In this document: positions 1 through 7,939 of the stretch, one piece after another | Layout of the letters: each line of letters opens with the position of its first letter | Position numbering within the stretch: the stretch's first letter is position 1 | Assembly (NCBI GenBank): GCA_021802825.1 | Contig: JAJZRG010000001.1 | Span: forward strand, 124,001 to 188,000 | Length of the DNA: 64,000 nucleotides | DNA from: Chloroflexota bacterium | GTDB taxonomy: Bacteria > Chloroflexota > Limnocylindria > Limnocylindrales > CSP1-4 | Reading direction: 5' to 3' | Translations under genes and position numbers: made by a program | Notes under the pieces: model-generated | What the model was told of the DNA's origin: nothing | The model's input: only the letters and a program-made list of their open reading frames with translations | Database searches by the model: none

Positions 1-723
1 CGTCTTGCCGGTGCCCGGTGGCCCTGACAGGAGCACGCCACGCACCGGCCGGGCGCCGACCGCCGTGAACCGGGCGGGGTTGCGCAGGAACTCGATGGTC
101 TCGAGCAGCTCGGTCTTCGCCTCGTCCACGCCCGCCACCTCGTCGAGGCGCACCGATGGCACGCGCGCCTGGATCGAGGGGCTGGAGGGCCGGCCGATCG
201 TGGTGAAACGCCGGCCACGACCCTCGCGCACCAGGCGCAGGACCTGCGGGGCGAGGGCCACCAGCCCCAGGGCCACCAGCGCGATGATGAGGATCGTGAA
301 CACCGTCGTCAGCGGTGACGGCGTCCCCCCGACCGCACCCGAGAGCGACTGGGCCTCAGCGGTCAGCAGCCGACCGTAGCCCATCGCCCGCAGCGCATCG
401 GCCGCGTCGCCCGCCGGAACCCCGGCCACGACGGCGACGTGCTGCCCCCCAGTGGTCAGCGCAACGAGCTGCGGGATGCCGCCGTCCCCGTCCGCCGCCG
501 CGCTGATCGCCACGACGTCGCCCGCCTCGACGTGGCGGACCAACTCCGGGAGCGTCCACGAGCCGGTGTACGTGAAGCCGCTGCCCGAGGGGCGGTTCTG
601 CAGCGATAGCCCGCCAACGAGGATGAGACCGATGCCGAGCACGACGAGCGTGACCGTCACGACCGTGGTGCGGGACACGCGACGGGGGCGCAGGCGGCGC
701 AGGCGGCGGAGGCGATCGCGCAC
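1..723 (-). CDS. FtsH-like AAA+ protein, N-terminal part (cut by window edge)
   Basis: The first 241 codons of a membrane-anchored AAA+ protein of the FtsH type; the rest lies beyond the window. It starts at a GTG (721-723) with MRDRLRR, followed by a hydrophobic segment (VVTVTLVVLGIGLILVGG), an extracytoplasmic region, and a second hydrophobic segment (LTTVFTILIIALVALGLVAL). Next comes the FtsH-like lead-in VRLDEVAGVDEAKTELLETI and a Walker A loop GPPGTGKT in the last eight codons (bases 1-24). There is no Shine-Dalgarno site; a TACGCT box lies 8 nt before the GTG (732-737), so the mRNA is probably leaderless. FtsH proteins extract and degrade membrane proteins using ATP. Whether the M41 protease domain is present cannot be seen. 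Confidence 0.85.
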   Translation of the reverse strand, partial: MRDRLRRLRRLRPRRVSRTTVVTVTLVVLGIGLILVGGLSLQNRPSGSGFTYTGSWTLPELVRHVEAGDVVAISAAADGDGGIPQLVALTTGGQHVAVVAGVPAGDAADALRAMGYGRLLTAEAQSLSGAVGGTPSPLTTVFTILIIALVALGLVALAPQVLRLVREGRGRRFTTIGRPSSPSIQARVPSVRLDEVAGVDEAKTELLETIEFLRNPARFTAVGARPVRGVLLSGPPGTGKT

Positions 724-828
724 GGCTGCTAAGCGTAGCCCGCGGGCGTTCGGGGCGCCGGCCGCCTACCCCAGCGCGCCGGCCGCCGGCCCGCCTCGCT
801 GGGGAAAGCCGGCGACTCGGAAGGCCGC

Positions 829-1350
829 TCACCCCTGGTTGGGCCTGCGGCCGCGCCACCGCCTTCTTCGGGGGGCTTGGGACCCGTCGGACTTCGGCAC
901 CACGCTGATGCTCCCGTCCTCCTCGAGCACCACGAGGCGCGCCTCCTCGATTTTCTCGACGCCGTGGCTGCGGAGCGCGGCACCCAGATCCTCGTCGTCG
1001 AGCCCTTCGCGGTCGATCGCGGCCTGGTCCCAGACGCCATCCCTGGCCAGCACGGTCGGGTCGCTCTCGAACAGGCGCCGCACGGCACGAAGCCTGCGGC
1101 GCGCAGCTGCGACCAGGCCGTTGAGCGCGAAGATGGTCACCAGAATGACCAGGCCTCCGCCGACGCTGTTGTCGGGGCCGGTCATCGCCGGCTGGAGCGC
1201 GTTCGTCGCGAGCAGCAGGAGCGCGAGGTCGAAGATCGTGAACTGGCCCAGCTCGCGCTTGCCGGTCAGCCGGAGGATGACGATGAACGTGAGGTACACG
1301 AGCGCCGTGCGCAGCACGAGCTCGGGGATGCTGATACTTGGCAGGAGCAT
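829..1350 (-). CDS. DUF421 (YetF/YcaP-like) membrane protein
   Basis: 173 aa. Two to three membrane segments fill the N-terminal half (VLRTALVYLTFIVILRLTGKRELGQFTIFDLALLLLATNALQ in outline), followed by a hydrophilic cytosolic domain. The LTGKRELGQFTIFDL stretch is the hallmark of the DUF421 family (B. subtilis YetF, E. coli YcaP). The molecular function of the family is poorly known; in Bacillus it is linked to spore germination or membrane stress. The C-terminus ends in an Arg-rich tail. It lies head-to-tail with the DUF3072 gene upstream, with a 32-bp gap. Confidence 0.85.
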   Translation of the reverse strand: MLLPSISIPELVLRTALVYLTFIVILRLTGKRELGQFTIFDLALLLLATNALQPAMTGPDNSVGGGLVILVTIFALNGLVAAARRRLRAVRRLFESDPTVLARDGVWDQAAIDREGLDDEDLGAALRSHGVEKIEEARLVVLEEDGSISVVPKSDGSQAPRRRRWRGRRPNQG

Positions 1351-1382
1351 GGCTGGGCCCTACCGGCGGCTGGGCTGCCGGG

Positions 1383-1790
1383 TCAGCCGATGCCGTCTGA
1401 TGGGTTGGCGCCTCGGCCGCTGCGCGCCTGGAGCTCGTCGATGAGGCGCAACGCATCGGCCTTCGAGAGGTTGTCCGGCACGGTTTCGCCAGCCTCCCGA
1501 GCCAGTGTGTGGAGGTAGGAGCGCTGCGGCCCGGTCATCGGCTCGTCGCCGGTGGTCCAGTCACCGGGGTCCTTGGTCGGGTTTGCGTTGGGTGGCGAGC
1601 CGCCCGCCGCGTCCGGCGTCCAGCGCGATCCCTGGTCCGTGGCGGGCCCTGGCAGGCGGCTGCCCGCGGATCGCCCGCTGCCGCGCCGCTCAGCGATCCG
1701 ACGCTCCTGCTCCGGCCGCTCCACCAGCGCCGTCCGCAGGTCGCCGCCGGATCGGCGCTCCTGCCCCTGCCAGTCCGCTTTGCTGGCCAT
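1383..1790 (-). CDS. DUF3072 domain protein
   Basis: 135 aa starting at MASKADWQG; GGAGGT lies 5 nt upstream of this ATG (1788-1790), which decides the start over longer in-frame options. The first ~85 residues are polar, Arg/Gly/Pro-rich and look disordered. The C-terminal ~50 residues (MTGPQRSYLHTLAREAGE...LSKADALRLIDELQ) match the small DUF3072 helical domain found in high-GC bacteria. Function unknown. It may be co-transcribed with the DUF421 gene downstream. Confidence 0.7.
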   Translation of the reverse strand: MASKADWQGQERRSGGDLRTALVERPEQERRIAERRGSGRSAGSRLPGPATDQGSRWTPDAAGGSPPNANPTKDPGDWTTGDEPMTGPQRSYLHTLAREAGETVPDNLSKADALRLIDELQARSGRGANPSDGIG

Positions 1791-1926
1791 GCCGCACCTC
1801 CATGCTGGTTGCGCTAACCATTCGGGGCAGGCAGGGCAGGATCCCGTCCACCGGCCGGGCGTGGCGTCACAGATGCCTAGCAACAGCGGGCTGGGGAGCG
1901 TATGGGTGGGCCCGGAGCAGCCCCGG

Positions 1927-2823
1927 TCAGGCCCCGGTCTCGGGCTCGGCTTCGGCATCCGCCTCGTCGAGCCCGAGGAGCGCCTCGACATCGCCGCCAT
2001 AGGGCGTGATCTCGTAAAGCCGCGGCCGCAGGCTGATCGCATGGCGGAGCGCTTCGGAGACCTGCGCGTCAGAGCGGTCGATGTCGCCCACCAGGAGCTT
2101 GACGGGCAGGATGTGGCCGAGATCCTCGGGGTGCGGGTCGCCCGGCAACTCGAAGTAGTACGGGCCGACCACGCGGCAGACGGAGATCCGCCCCTGTCGG
2201 GGCAGGTTCTGGGTCACCACGAGGTCGCCAACGCGCATTCCCGCGGACTCGGTCGCGAGCATTCGGTGCGCCCGCCAGGCCTGGAGCTCGGCCGCCGACA
2301 GCTCGGCCTTTGCCCGCCGCCGCTCGGCGATCCGCCGGAGGTCCTGCTCCTGCATCCACCCCCAACCCTGGCGCAGGCGCCCCGCCTTGACCTCGGCCCA
2401 CATGAAGTCCGGGTTGTGCTGGCTGGTGCGCATGGCCCAGTAGCGGCGGCCGGGCTGCCCTGCCTGCCCCTGCGGCGCGGCCTGGCCCGCTTTCGCGGGC
2501 CGCTTTGCCGGCGGCCGCTTCACCCCGAGGCGAACGAACACCTCGTCGATGTCGTGGATGACCTCGCGCGACTCCGCGTCCTCGCGCCCGGCAAGGAGGG
2601 CCTCGACCGCCGCCTCGTGGCTGTCCTCGCGCTGCGCCAGCCGCTCGAGGGCTCGAACGGCAAAGCGCGAGTACTCCGGGTGGCCGATCCAGTCGGCCAT
2701 GGGGGCGACCGCAGCCGGCCCTTCCGCGACCACCAGGTCGCGCAGGTCCATTCGGTTGAGCTTGTCCGCGGCACGGACCTTGGCGAGCAGGCGGTCTAGG
2801 CTGTTCAACGAGGCGAACCTCAC
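1927..2823 (-). CDS. Hypothetical protein with a possible PUA/EVE-like C-terminal domain
   Basis: 298 aa, GTG start (2821-2823). Residues 1-100 look helical (LAKVRAADKLNRMDLRDLVV..., possibly HEAT-like). A basic Pro/Ala/Gly linker follows (about 100-125), then a C-terminal domain beginning RRYWAMRTSQHNPDFMW and containing GMRVGDLVVTQNLPRQGRI. That beta-rich pattern resembles the PUA-like EVE/YTH fold of modified-base readers, but the match is by eye only. No catalytic motif is visible. A 16-bp direct repeat lies just upstream of the start. Confidence 0.6.
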   Translation of the reverse strand: MRFASLNSLDRLLAKVRAADKLNRMDLRDLVVAEGPAAVAPMADWIGHPEYSRFAVRALERLAQREDSHEAAVEALLAGREDAESREVIHDIDEVFVRLGVKRPPAKRPAKAGQAAPQGQAGQPGRRYWAMRTSQHNPDFMWAEVKAGRLRQGWGWMQEQDLRRIAERRRAKAELSAAELQAWRAHRMLATESAGMRVGDLVVTQNLPRQGRISVCRVVGPYYFELPGDPHPEDLGHILPVKLLVGDIDRSDAQVSEALRHAISLRPRLYEITPYGGDVEALLGLDEADAEAEPETGA

Positions 2824-2845
2824 GAGATCGATCGGCGCGGGACGG

Positions 2846-2881
2846 CGGCGGCGATCACCAAACGTCGGCGGCGATCACCAA
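2846..2881. repeat. Short tandem direct repeat (CGGCGGCGATCACCAA x2)
   Basis: Two identical 16-base copies separated by 4 bases lie immediately upstream of the start of the preceding minus-strand gene. They could be paired protein-binding sites or a small slippage duplication; nothing else supports a function. Confidence 0.6.
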
Positions 2882-2978
2882 TAGGATCGCCCCGTTCGGC
2901 CGCGAGCGCTTGCCGATCCCGCGCGCCGCGTGATCGACACTCAATCGCATGGTTCGGGAAGCGCACCGCCGCGGGCGA

Positions 2979-3575
2979 TCAGGCCACGGTGGTACCCGTG
3001 GGCCCGTCGCGGTCGAGGTGGAAGACCAGCTCCTCGCCGTCGATCTCGTCCATCTGGCTGCCCACCTGCTCGAAGCCGAAGGAGCGCACGACCGCGAGCG
3101 AGGCGACGTTGTCTGGCGCGACCGACGCCCGGAACCGGTGGATGCCCTGCGCCTCAGCCCAGCCCAGGAGCGCCCTGACGCATTCCGTGACGATTCCCTG
3201 GCGCCGGAACGCGGGCTCCACGCGATAGCCGATCTCGACCCGCCCCGTCTCGTCGGGCGGCGCGTGGAACCCGATCGTGCCGATGACCTCGCGCCGGCCG
3301 TCGGGGTGCGTCAGCACCATCGAGCGGCCGAGCCACGGCCGACTCGAGGGGTCCGCGGTCAGCATCGGGATCCGGTAGCCGAGGAAGCTGGCGAGGTCTT
3401 GCGCCATGTCAGCCGGCAGCGTCGCGTCGACCTCGCGCGAGGCCGTCGCGAGGTCTCCCGCGGCGAGCGCCCGCATGAAGGGGAGCGACATCGAGACCAG
3501 TTCGAGGCGCTCCGTGCGGATGGCGGGCGCGGGGCCGTCAGCGTCGGCGTCGGGGTCAGCGGTCGGGTGGGGCAT
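2979..3575 (-). CDS. GNAT family N-acetyltransferase (RimJ/RimL type)
   Basis: 198 aa from MPHPTADPD; longer in-frame starts give an unrelated leader. The pattern is that of RimJ/RimL-type acetyltransferases: N-terminal IRTERLELVSMSLPFMRALAAGD, then VIGTIGFHAPPDETGRVEIGYRVEPAFRRQGIV, where the RRQGI loop binds acetyl-CoA pyrophosphate, and RFRASVAPDNVASLAVVRSFGFE in motif B. The substrate cannot be inferred. It is followed 43 bp upstream by a second, dissimilar GNAT gene on the same strand, so the two may be co-transcribed. Confidence 0.85.
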   Translation of the reverse strand: MPHPTADPDADADGPAPAIRTERLELVSMSLPFMRALAAGDLATASREVDATLPADMAQDLASFLGYRIPMLTADPSSRPWLGRSMVLTHPDGRREVIGTIGFHAPPDETGRVEIGYRVEPAFRRQGIVTECVRALLGWAEAQGIHRFRASVAPDNVASLAVVRSFGFEQVGSQMDEIDGEELVFHLDRDGPTGTTVA

Positions 3576-3618
3576 CAGCCAAGCATGGCCGTCCGCGGGC
3601 GGCGGGCCCACGACGGGC

Positions 3619-4152
3619 TCACGCCGGCCCCACGAGCGACTTCCGGTAGCGGACCTCGGGGATCTCGCGTCCCGCGATGTCAAGCGTCTTTCTCGCGCCG
3701 TCCGGCCGCCACCCGCCGATCTCGTAGAACCGGCGCGCCCGGCGGTTCGCCTCGAGCACCCAGAGCAGCGCCTCGGTGAAGCCCATCTCGATCAGCAGCC
3801 GCTCGCCCTGGGCCATGAGGGCCCGCCCCACCCCGGTACCCCACGCGTCGGGGTGGACGTACAGCGAGCGGACCTCGCCCAGGCCTGGCAGGTCCTCGTC
3901 CCGGCTCGGGCTCACGGTCACCCCACCGAGCACGCGGTCGCCCTCGGTCGCGATCCACGTCCGGGGATCGGCCGGCCCGGTGGCCCCGAGCGTGTAGCGC
4001 GCGGCGCGGGCGACCACGTCCATCGTGTCGAGGAAGCCGTCCGGGACGATGCCGCGATAGGCCACCTGCCAGGCGCGGACGTGCATCGCCGCGATCGCCA
4101 TGGCGTCGCTGGGTGCCGCGCGCCGAATGCGCCGTGTCGTCGTCTCGGCCAT
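3619..4152 (-). CDS. GNAT family N-acetyltransferase
   Basis: 177 aa from MAETTTRRIRRAAPSDAMAIAAMH. Motif A is EVRSLYVHPDAWGTGVGRALM (acetyl-CoA loop Q/R-x-x-G-x-G/A seen as WGTGVG), and motif B is ALLWVLEANRRARRFYEIGGW. Both are typical of GNATs that act on small molecules or protein N-termini. There is no Shine-Dalgarno site; CACAAT lies 6 nt upstream, consistent with a leaderless transcript. Substrate unknown. Confidence 0.85.
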   Translation of the reverse strand: MAETTTRRIRRAAPSDAMAIAAMHVRAWQVAYRGIVPDGFLDTMDVVARAARYTLGATGPADPRTWIATEGDRVLGGVTVSPSRDEDLPGLGEVRSLYVHPDAWGTGVGRALMAQGERLLIEMGFTEALLWVLEANRRARRFYEIGGWRPDGARKTLDIAGREIPEVRYRKSLVGPA

Positions 4153-4288
4153 GGTCCGATTGTGGCAGGGGCGGCGTGCACCAGCGAGACCAGCTGGGCC
4201 CAGGAGATCCCGGTTCCGACCGATCTGGTGCGCGCGCACGGCTCGCAGATTCGGCTCGCAGATTCGCCTCGCGGTTTCCTTCGCCAGC

Positions 4289-4519
4289 TCAGAAGAGCCG
4301 GCGCCCGGGCGGCAGGAGGGCATCGGGGTCGCGCTCGGCGCGGGCCTCGGCATGACGCCCGCAGCCTGCTTCGAGGTCCCAGCCGATCTGCTCGAGCTCC
4401 TCGGCCCGACGGTGCTCGCTCCGTGCGATGACCCAGATGGCGACCCTCTCGGCGAGCCCCCGGCGATGTCCCCTCGGGATGCGCGCTGCGCGCGTGGACG
4501 TTGCGGACATGTCGACCAT
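4289..4519 (-). CDS. Small hypothetical protein divergent from a MarR gene
   Basis: 76 aa, MVDMSATSTRAAR..., with GGAGGG 6 nt before the ATG supporting translation. It is hydrophilic with many Arg, Glu and Ala, and has no recognised domain. It is transcribed divergently from the MarR-family gene and shares the intergenic region that holds a long inverted repeat, so it is a plausible regulatory target. It could still be a chance ORF. Confidence 0.4.
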   Translation of the reverse strand: MVDMSATSTRAARIPRGHRRGLAERVAIWVIARSEHRRAEELEQIGWDLEAGCGRHAEARAERDPDALLPPGRRLF

Positions 4520-4612
4520 CACCGGCCCTCCGACGCTGACCCTGGAGCGTGTGTTCTCAAAGTAAAGACTCTTCATATCGAACGAAACGGATGCTAGCCC
4601 GCACAAACCTTG

Positions 4613-4646
4613 ATGTCAAGAGGTATGATGTAAAGAATCTTGACAT
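4613..4646. promoter_or_regulatory. Inverted repeat, candidate MarR operator
   Basis: The 9-base arms ATGTCAAGA (4613-4621) and TCTTGACAT (4638-4646) are perfect inverted repeats 16 nt apart. The left arm is itself part of the palindrome CTTGA-TG-TCAAG. It lies between the divergent small gene (start 4519) and the MarR gene (start 4676). The surrounding region is AT-rich compared with the rest of the window, as expected for a promoter. Autoregulation by the MarR protein is inference. Confidence 0.55.
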
Positions 4647-4675
4647 GACACGTTATCGGACAGATACTTCGGGCC

Positions 4676-5281
4676 ATGGACGCAGACGACGACGAACTGG
4701 ACGCGATCGACGCCTCACTGGCGGCCTGGAAGCGCGAGATCCCGGACTTGGACCCGGTCACAGAGGGGATCGTCGAGCGCATCCAGAACCTCGCCAAGGC
4801 ACTCGACCGGTCCATGGGGGAGACGCTGGCCGAGCACGGGCTCGACCATCGCTCGTATCACCTGCTGGGGAAGCTGCGTCGCTACGGTGCGCCCTATCAG
4901 CGGACGCCCGGGCAGCTGGCTGCGGACATGAACCTCTCGAGCGGCGCGATGACCAATCGCCTCGACCGCATGGAGCGCGCAGGCCTGATCCGCCGCCTGC
5001 CAGACCCAGCCGATCGACGCGGCATCCTCATCGAGCCCACCGAGCTCGGGCACGCCATGTGGGACCGGACGACCGGTACCCAGGCCCAGCGCGAGGCGAA
5101 GTTCGCGTCCGTCCTCGACCCGGCCGAGCGCGAGGAGCTCCACCGCCTCCTACGCCGCCTCATGCGCGCGTTCCCCAGCCGGTTCCACGGGCACCACGCC
5201 GAACACGACGGGCGCCACGCGGAACACGACGAGTCGATGGGCGAGGGGAGCCCGACGGCGGGCGGAGCCCTCGGCGACTGA
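4676..5281 (+). CDS. MarR family transcriptional regulator with His-rich tail
   Basis: 201 aa. It has a winged-helix DNA-binding core: helices around YHLLGKLRRYG, the recognition segment TPGQLAADMNLSSGAMTNRLDRMERAGLI and the wing RRLPDPADRRGI. It is longer than typical MarR proteins (about 140-160 aa) because of an acidic N-terminus (MDADDDELDAID) and a C-terminal tail with many histidines (HGHHAEHDGRHAEHDE), which might bind metal. The upstream palindrome at 4613-4646 suggests autoregulation. The ligand and targets are unknown. Confidence 0.88.
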   Translation: MDADDDELDAIDASLAAWKREIPDLDPVTEGIVERIQNLAKALDRSMGETLAEHGLDHRSYHLLGKLRRYGAPYQRTPGQLAADMNLSSGAMTNRLDRMERAGLIRRLPDPADRRGILIEPTELGHAMWDRTTGTQAQREAKFASVLDPAEREELHRLLRRLMRAFPSRFHGHHAEHDGRHAEHDESMGEGSPTAGGALGD

Positions 5282-5308
5282 ACGAGGTCGGTCGCCGTAT
5301 TGGCCCGG

Positions 5309-6274
5309 TTACGCGCGGTCGGCCTTCTCCGCCGACGCGCGCAGGCAGGCCAGCACCCGCGGGTCGATCCAGCCCGGCGCGGCCGTCCGCTCCTCGAGGT
5401 TCTCGACGCCCATCCAGGCAAGCAGGCGCTCCTGCCAGGCCGCGTCCCAGCCCTCCGGGAGGGGCCTCGGCTCGCCCACGCTCGGGCGCTGCTCGTCGTC
5501 ATCGGCGCCCGCACCGGCCTCGTCGGGCCACATGGGCGCGTAGACCGGCTCGCCCACCGTGGTCGGATCCCAGCCGAGGCGCCGGAGGCGCCCGCGCATC
5601 TCCGTTGCGAGGCTCCCGTCCAGCGGGACCAGCTCGTCCGGCGACGGCCGCTCGAGGTACAGGTGCGTGAGGTCGAGCAGTCGGGCGAGCTCGCCGATCG
5701 GGTCCTCGTGGTCGTCCACGCGGAGGTCGATCCAGCGGTCATTGCCGCCGCCGTACCCGCCGCGCTCGCGCACGATGAGCAGCGCGGCTGATTCCCGCCC
5801 GCGCCGGTCGCCGCCCTGCGCGTCCGCGGCCACGAGGCACGCCACCAGGAGCTCCGGGAAGGGGAGGCCCCCGCTCTCGAACGTCTCCGCCAGCGCGTCG
5901 ACCACGGCCGCCCCCGCGAGGATGTTCCCCTGTGCTGCGTAGTTCGGGCCCGTGCGGCCCCCCGCCCAGGCGAAGCACGAACGGCCGGTGTAGCTGGCCG
6001 AACGCCCGCTCGCGTCCACGATGCCCAGCTGGCGCTGCCCTCGCAGCCCGTCTGACTCGGTGAGGCGCGCGACGGCCGCCTCGGCGTCTGCCCCGCCGGC
6101 GAGAAGCGCCAGGCCGTCCGGGCCATAGGCGACGTTGGCGAAGGACTGGGTCGCGATGGCGCCGACGCCCGCGCGCGCCCAGGGCACCACGGAACCGACA
6201 GCGAGGAACCGCGACTGGACCGCGACGCCGAGGTCGCCGGTCGCCGAATCGCGGGCGACGATCGAGTAGGTCAC
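5309..6274 (-). CDS. DUF1028 domain protein (Ntn-hydrolase-like) with C-terminal PG-binding-like domain
   Basis: 321 aa, GTG start preceded by GAGGAGG. The N-terminal ~200 residues (MTYSIVARDSATGDLGVAVQ, VPWARAGVGAIATQSFAN, LGIVDASGRSASYTG, AQGNILAG) are a clear DUF1028 domain, a family with an Ntn-hydrolase-like fold and unknown substrate. Residues ~195-245 (DDHEDPIGELARLLDLTHLY...LRRLGW) match the putative peptidoglycan-binding domain that often follows DUF1028. There is no signal peptide, so the protein is probably cytosolic. No partner genes are adjacent. Confidence 0.87.
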   Translation of the reverse strand: MTYSIVARDSATGDLGVAVQSRFLAVGSVVPWARAGVGAIATQSFANVAYGPDGLALLAGGADAEAAVARLTESDGLRGQRQLGIVDASGRSASYTGRSCFAWAGGRTGPNYAAQGNILAGAAVVDALAETFESGGLPFPELLVACLVAADAQGGDRRGRESAALLIVRERGGYGGGNDRWIDLRVDDHEDPIGELARLLDLTHLYLERPSPDELVPLDGSLATEMRGRLRRLGWDPTTVGEPVYAPMWPDEAGAGADDDEQRPSVGEPRPLPEGWDAAWQERLLAWMGVENLEERTAAPGWIDPRVLACLRASAEKADRA

Positions 6275-6547
6275 GGTGGCTCCTCCTCAGGCGGGCCTTG
6301 GTCGCCCCGGTGGCTGTCCGCCCACACGGCAGCCCTAGGTCCATCATCGGGCAGGCGGGCCAAGACCGCGACCTGGCACCGCTCCAAACCTGACGAAGCG
6401 CGGTTCGCGCAGCGCCGCACCTGAAACAAGACCGCAAGCCCACCCCGCCACCCGTTGTGGCCCCTGACCCCGGACAGGACGTCTACCGGATACGCCCCAG
6501 GAGAGGTTCTCGCCCCGCCGTGCGCGGGGCCGATCGGAGGTGCCGAG

Positions 6548-6916
6548 ATAGCCCATGAGCTCAGGGGCAAGCGGATCGCAGTCCTCGCGACGGACGGTGT
6601 CGAGGCGACCGAGCTTCAGAAGCCGTGCGATGCGGCAGAGCAGGTCGGCGCCAGTGTCGAGCTATTCTCGATCAGGCCGTGTGCCATCCAGGGCGTGGAC
6701 GGTATGGACAAGGCCAACACCTTCCCCGTGACGAGCACCGTCGAGATGGCGAGCCCCGATGCGTTCGACGGCCTGGTGCTGCCGGGCGGCGTCGCCGACC
6801 CGGACAAGCTGCGTGTCAACAAGGCGGCCGTGGCGTTCGCCAAGTCGTTCTTCGAGGGCCCCCACCGCCCGCGAATCGGCCGCGAGTCACTCCAGACTCG
6901 TCGCGGCCCCTCTTGA
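6548..6916 (+). pseudogene. Decayed DJ-1/PfpI family gene (start codon ATA, 3' end lost)
   Basis: The reading frame AHELRGKRIAVLATDGVEATEL...DKANTFPVTSTVE...FDGLVLPGGVADPDKLRVNKAAVAFAKSFFEG is the N-terminal ~105 residues of a PfpI/DJ-1 protein. The frame then runs into unrelated sequence and stops. The nucleophile-elbow segment that carries the catalytic Cys (AICHG in relatives) is absent. A GGAGG site (6536-6540) sits 7 nt before ATA (6548-6550), where relatives have ATG. A single base change therefore seems to have removed the normal start. ATA could act as a rare start, but without the Cys the product would be inactive. Confidence 0.75.
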
Positions 6917-6993
6917 GCGTGGCCGCCGGCCCGGTTCGGGTTTCTGCGGGGGCCCCGTGCGCGGCCCTCGCCCATGCGAGTCTGGCATGACTC
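6884..6993. repeat. Imperfect inverted repeat pair at the broken end of the PfpI gene
   Basis: GAGTCACTCCAGACTCG (6884-6900) and CGAGTCTGGCATGACTC (6977-6993) are near-perfect inverted copies (one substitution plus alignment wobble at the centre) about 76 nt apart. They begin where PfpI homology ends. They may be the remains of a small mobile element (MITE-like) or a deletion junction, but no target-site duplication is evident. Confidence 0.4.
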
Positions 6994-7278
6994 ACGTCGC
7001 GGGGCGAGGGCACTCGCCGCCCGCCGCCCGCGCGCGTGGCCATCCGCGAGCCCTCGCGAGGCTCGCGGGTCGTGGGGCCTGAAGCAGGGGGCCACCGTGC
7101 CAGGACCTTCTGCGGGGTCAACGGCCCAGTCGCCCTGTTCGTCGCCTACGCCGCGGCGGGCGAGGTCTGGAGCCTCCGCTCCGCGGTCGCCCGAGTCCGC
7201 ATCGTGACCGCCCACCCGCGCCTGGCCGCTGTCCTCACCCTCCTCGGCTGACAGCCCTCGCCGCTCCGCTCCTTGTTG

Positions 7279-7310
7279 AGAGAGCAGGCCGTCTCCCCGG
7301 CCTGCTCTCT
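7279..7310. terminator. Strong stem-loop, probable transcription terminator
   Basis: Perfect 13-bp stem, AGAGAGCAGGCCG pairing with CGGCCTGCTCTCT around a 6-nt loop. It is followed on the plus strand by TGTTGATT, which is only weakly T-rich. TTGTTGA also flanks the hairpin on both sides. It could terminate transcription on either strand. Confidence 0.55.
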
Positions 7311-7622
7311 TGTTGATTCCCGGGCGCAGGAGGATCAGCCTTCGGTCCCGAACACGTAAAGCTGTCGACGCCCGACACGGCCAGGCCGAGCCGCTCGACC
7401 AGCCGGCATCCGCTCCGCCCATGATCGCCCGCACTGCGTCGGCCGGCGTCGCATGGCCGAACCAGCCGGTCGGGACGCCTGGCCCGGCCCCGGGAGTGGC
7501 GACTCGGCCCATGCCGCGAGCTGCCCGCGGAGCTGCGCGAAGTGGCCGTCGCGATCCCGGATGTGGCGGGAAGTCGTGGAGAGGCAGACGAGGTCAACGG
7601 CTTGGGCTAGGTCAACGGCCTG

Positions 7623-7714
7623 GGGCAGGGCAGGATCGTGGGGCCGGGCAGGGCAGGATCGTGGGGCCGGGCCAGGCAGGATCGTGGGGCCGGGCCAGGC
7701 AGGATCGTGGGGCC
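7623..7714. repeat. 23-bp minisatellite, four copies
   Basis: Four consecutive 23-base units at 7623, 7646, 7669 and 7692, each containing GCAGGATCGTGGGGCC. The first pair and second pair differ by a few bases near the 5' side. Just before the array, a related pair of ~18-base units starting AGGTCAACGGC lies at 7591 and 7609. The array is G-rich on the plus strand. The core CAGGATCGTGGG recurs at 52524-52535. Confidence 0.9.
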
Positions 7715-7939
7715 GGGCAGCGGTAGGCGGAGACCGTCTCGTCGCGACGCATCGCCGAGCAGTGCGGGTTGACGTGGGAGCGATGGCGTACGAGGTGCGG
7801 CCAGCCAGGGTGAGAGGATCGACACCGACACCGCGCCCCTCGTGGCAGCTCGAGGCACGAGGTTCCAGCCACGGCTGCTCCCCGCTCCCTCCCGCCCTCT
7901 GCTGGCTTGGGCTCACCAGGGCGGCCGGCGGACTTGGGT

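Larger units (their letters stand above)
6917..7939. other. About 1 kb without a convincing gene
   Basis: ORFs here are short or are translations of the minisatellite and have no recognisable domain. The stretch contains the right half of the inverted repeat at 6884-6993, a strong hairpin at 7279-7310 and the repeat array at 7591-7714. Confidence 0.6.

Noticed and set aside
7623-7714. Protein-coding repeat (Pro/Gly-rich peptides in several frames)
   Set aside because: All frames of the minisatellite are open because of its composition; no start, domain or codon bias supports a gene.
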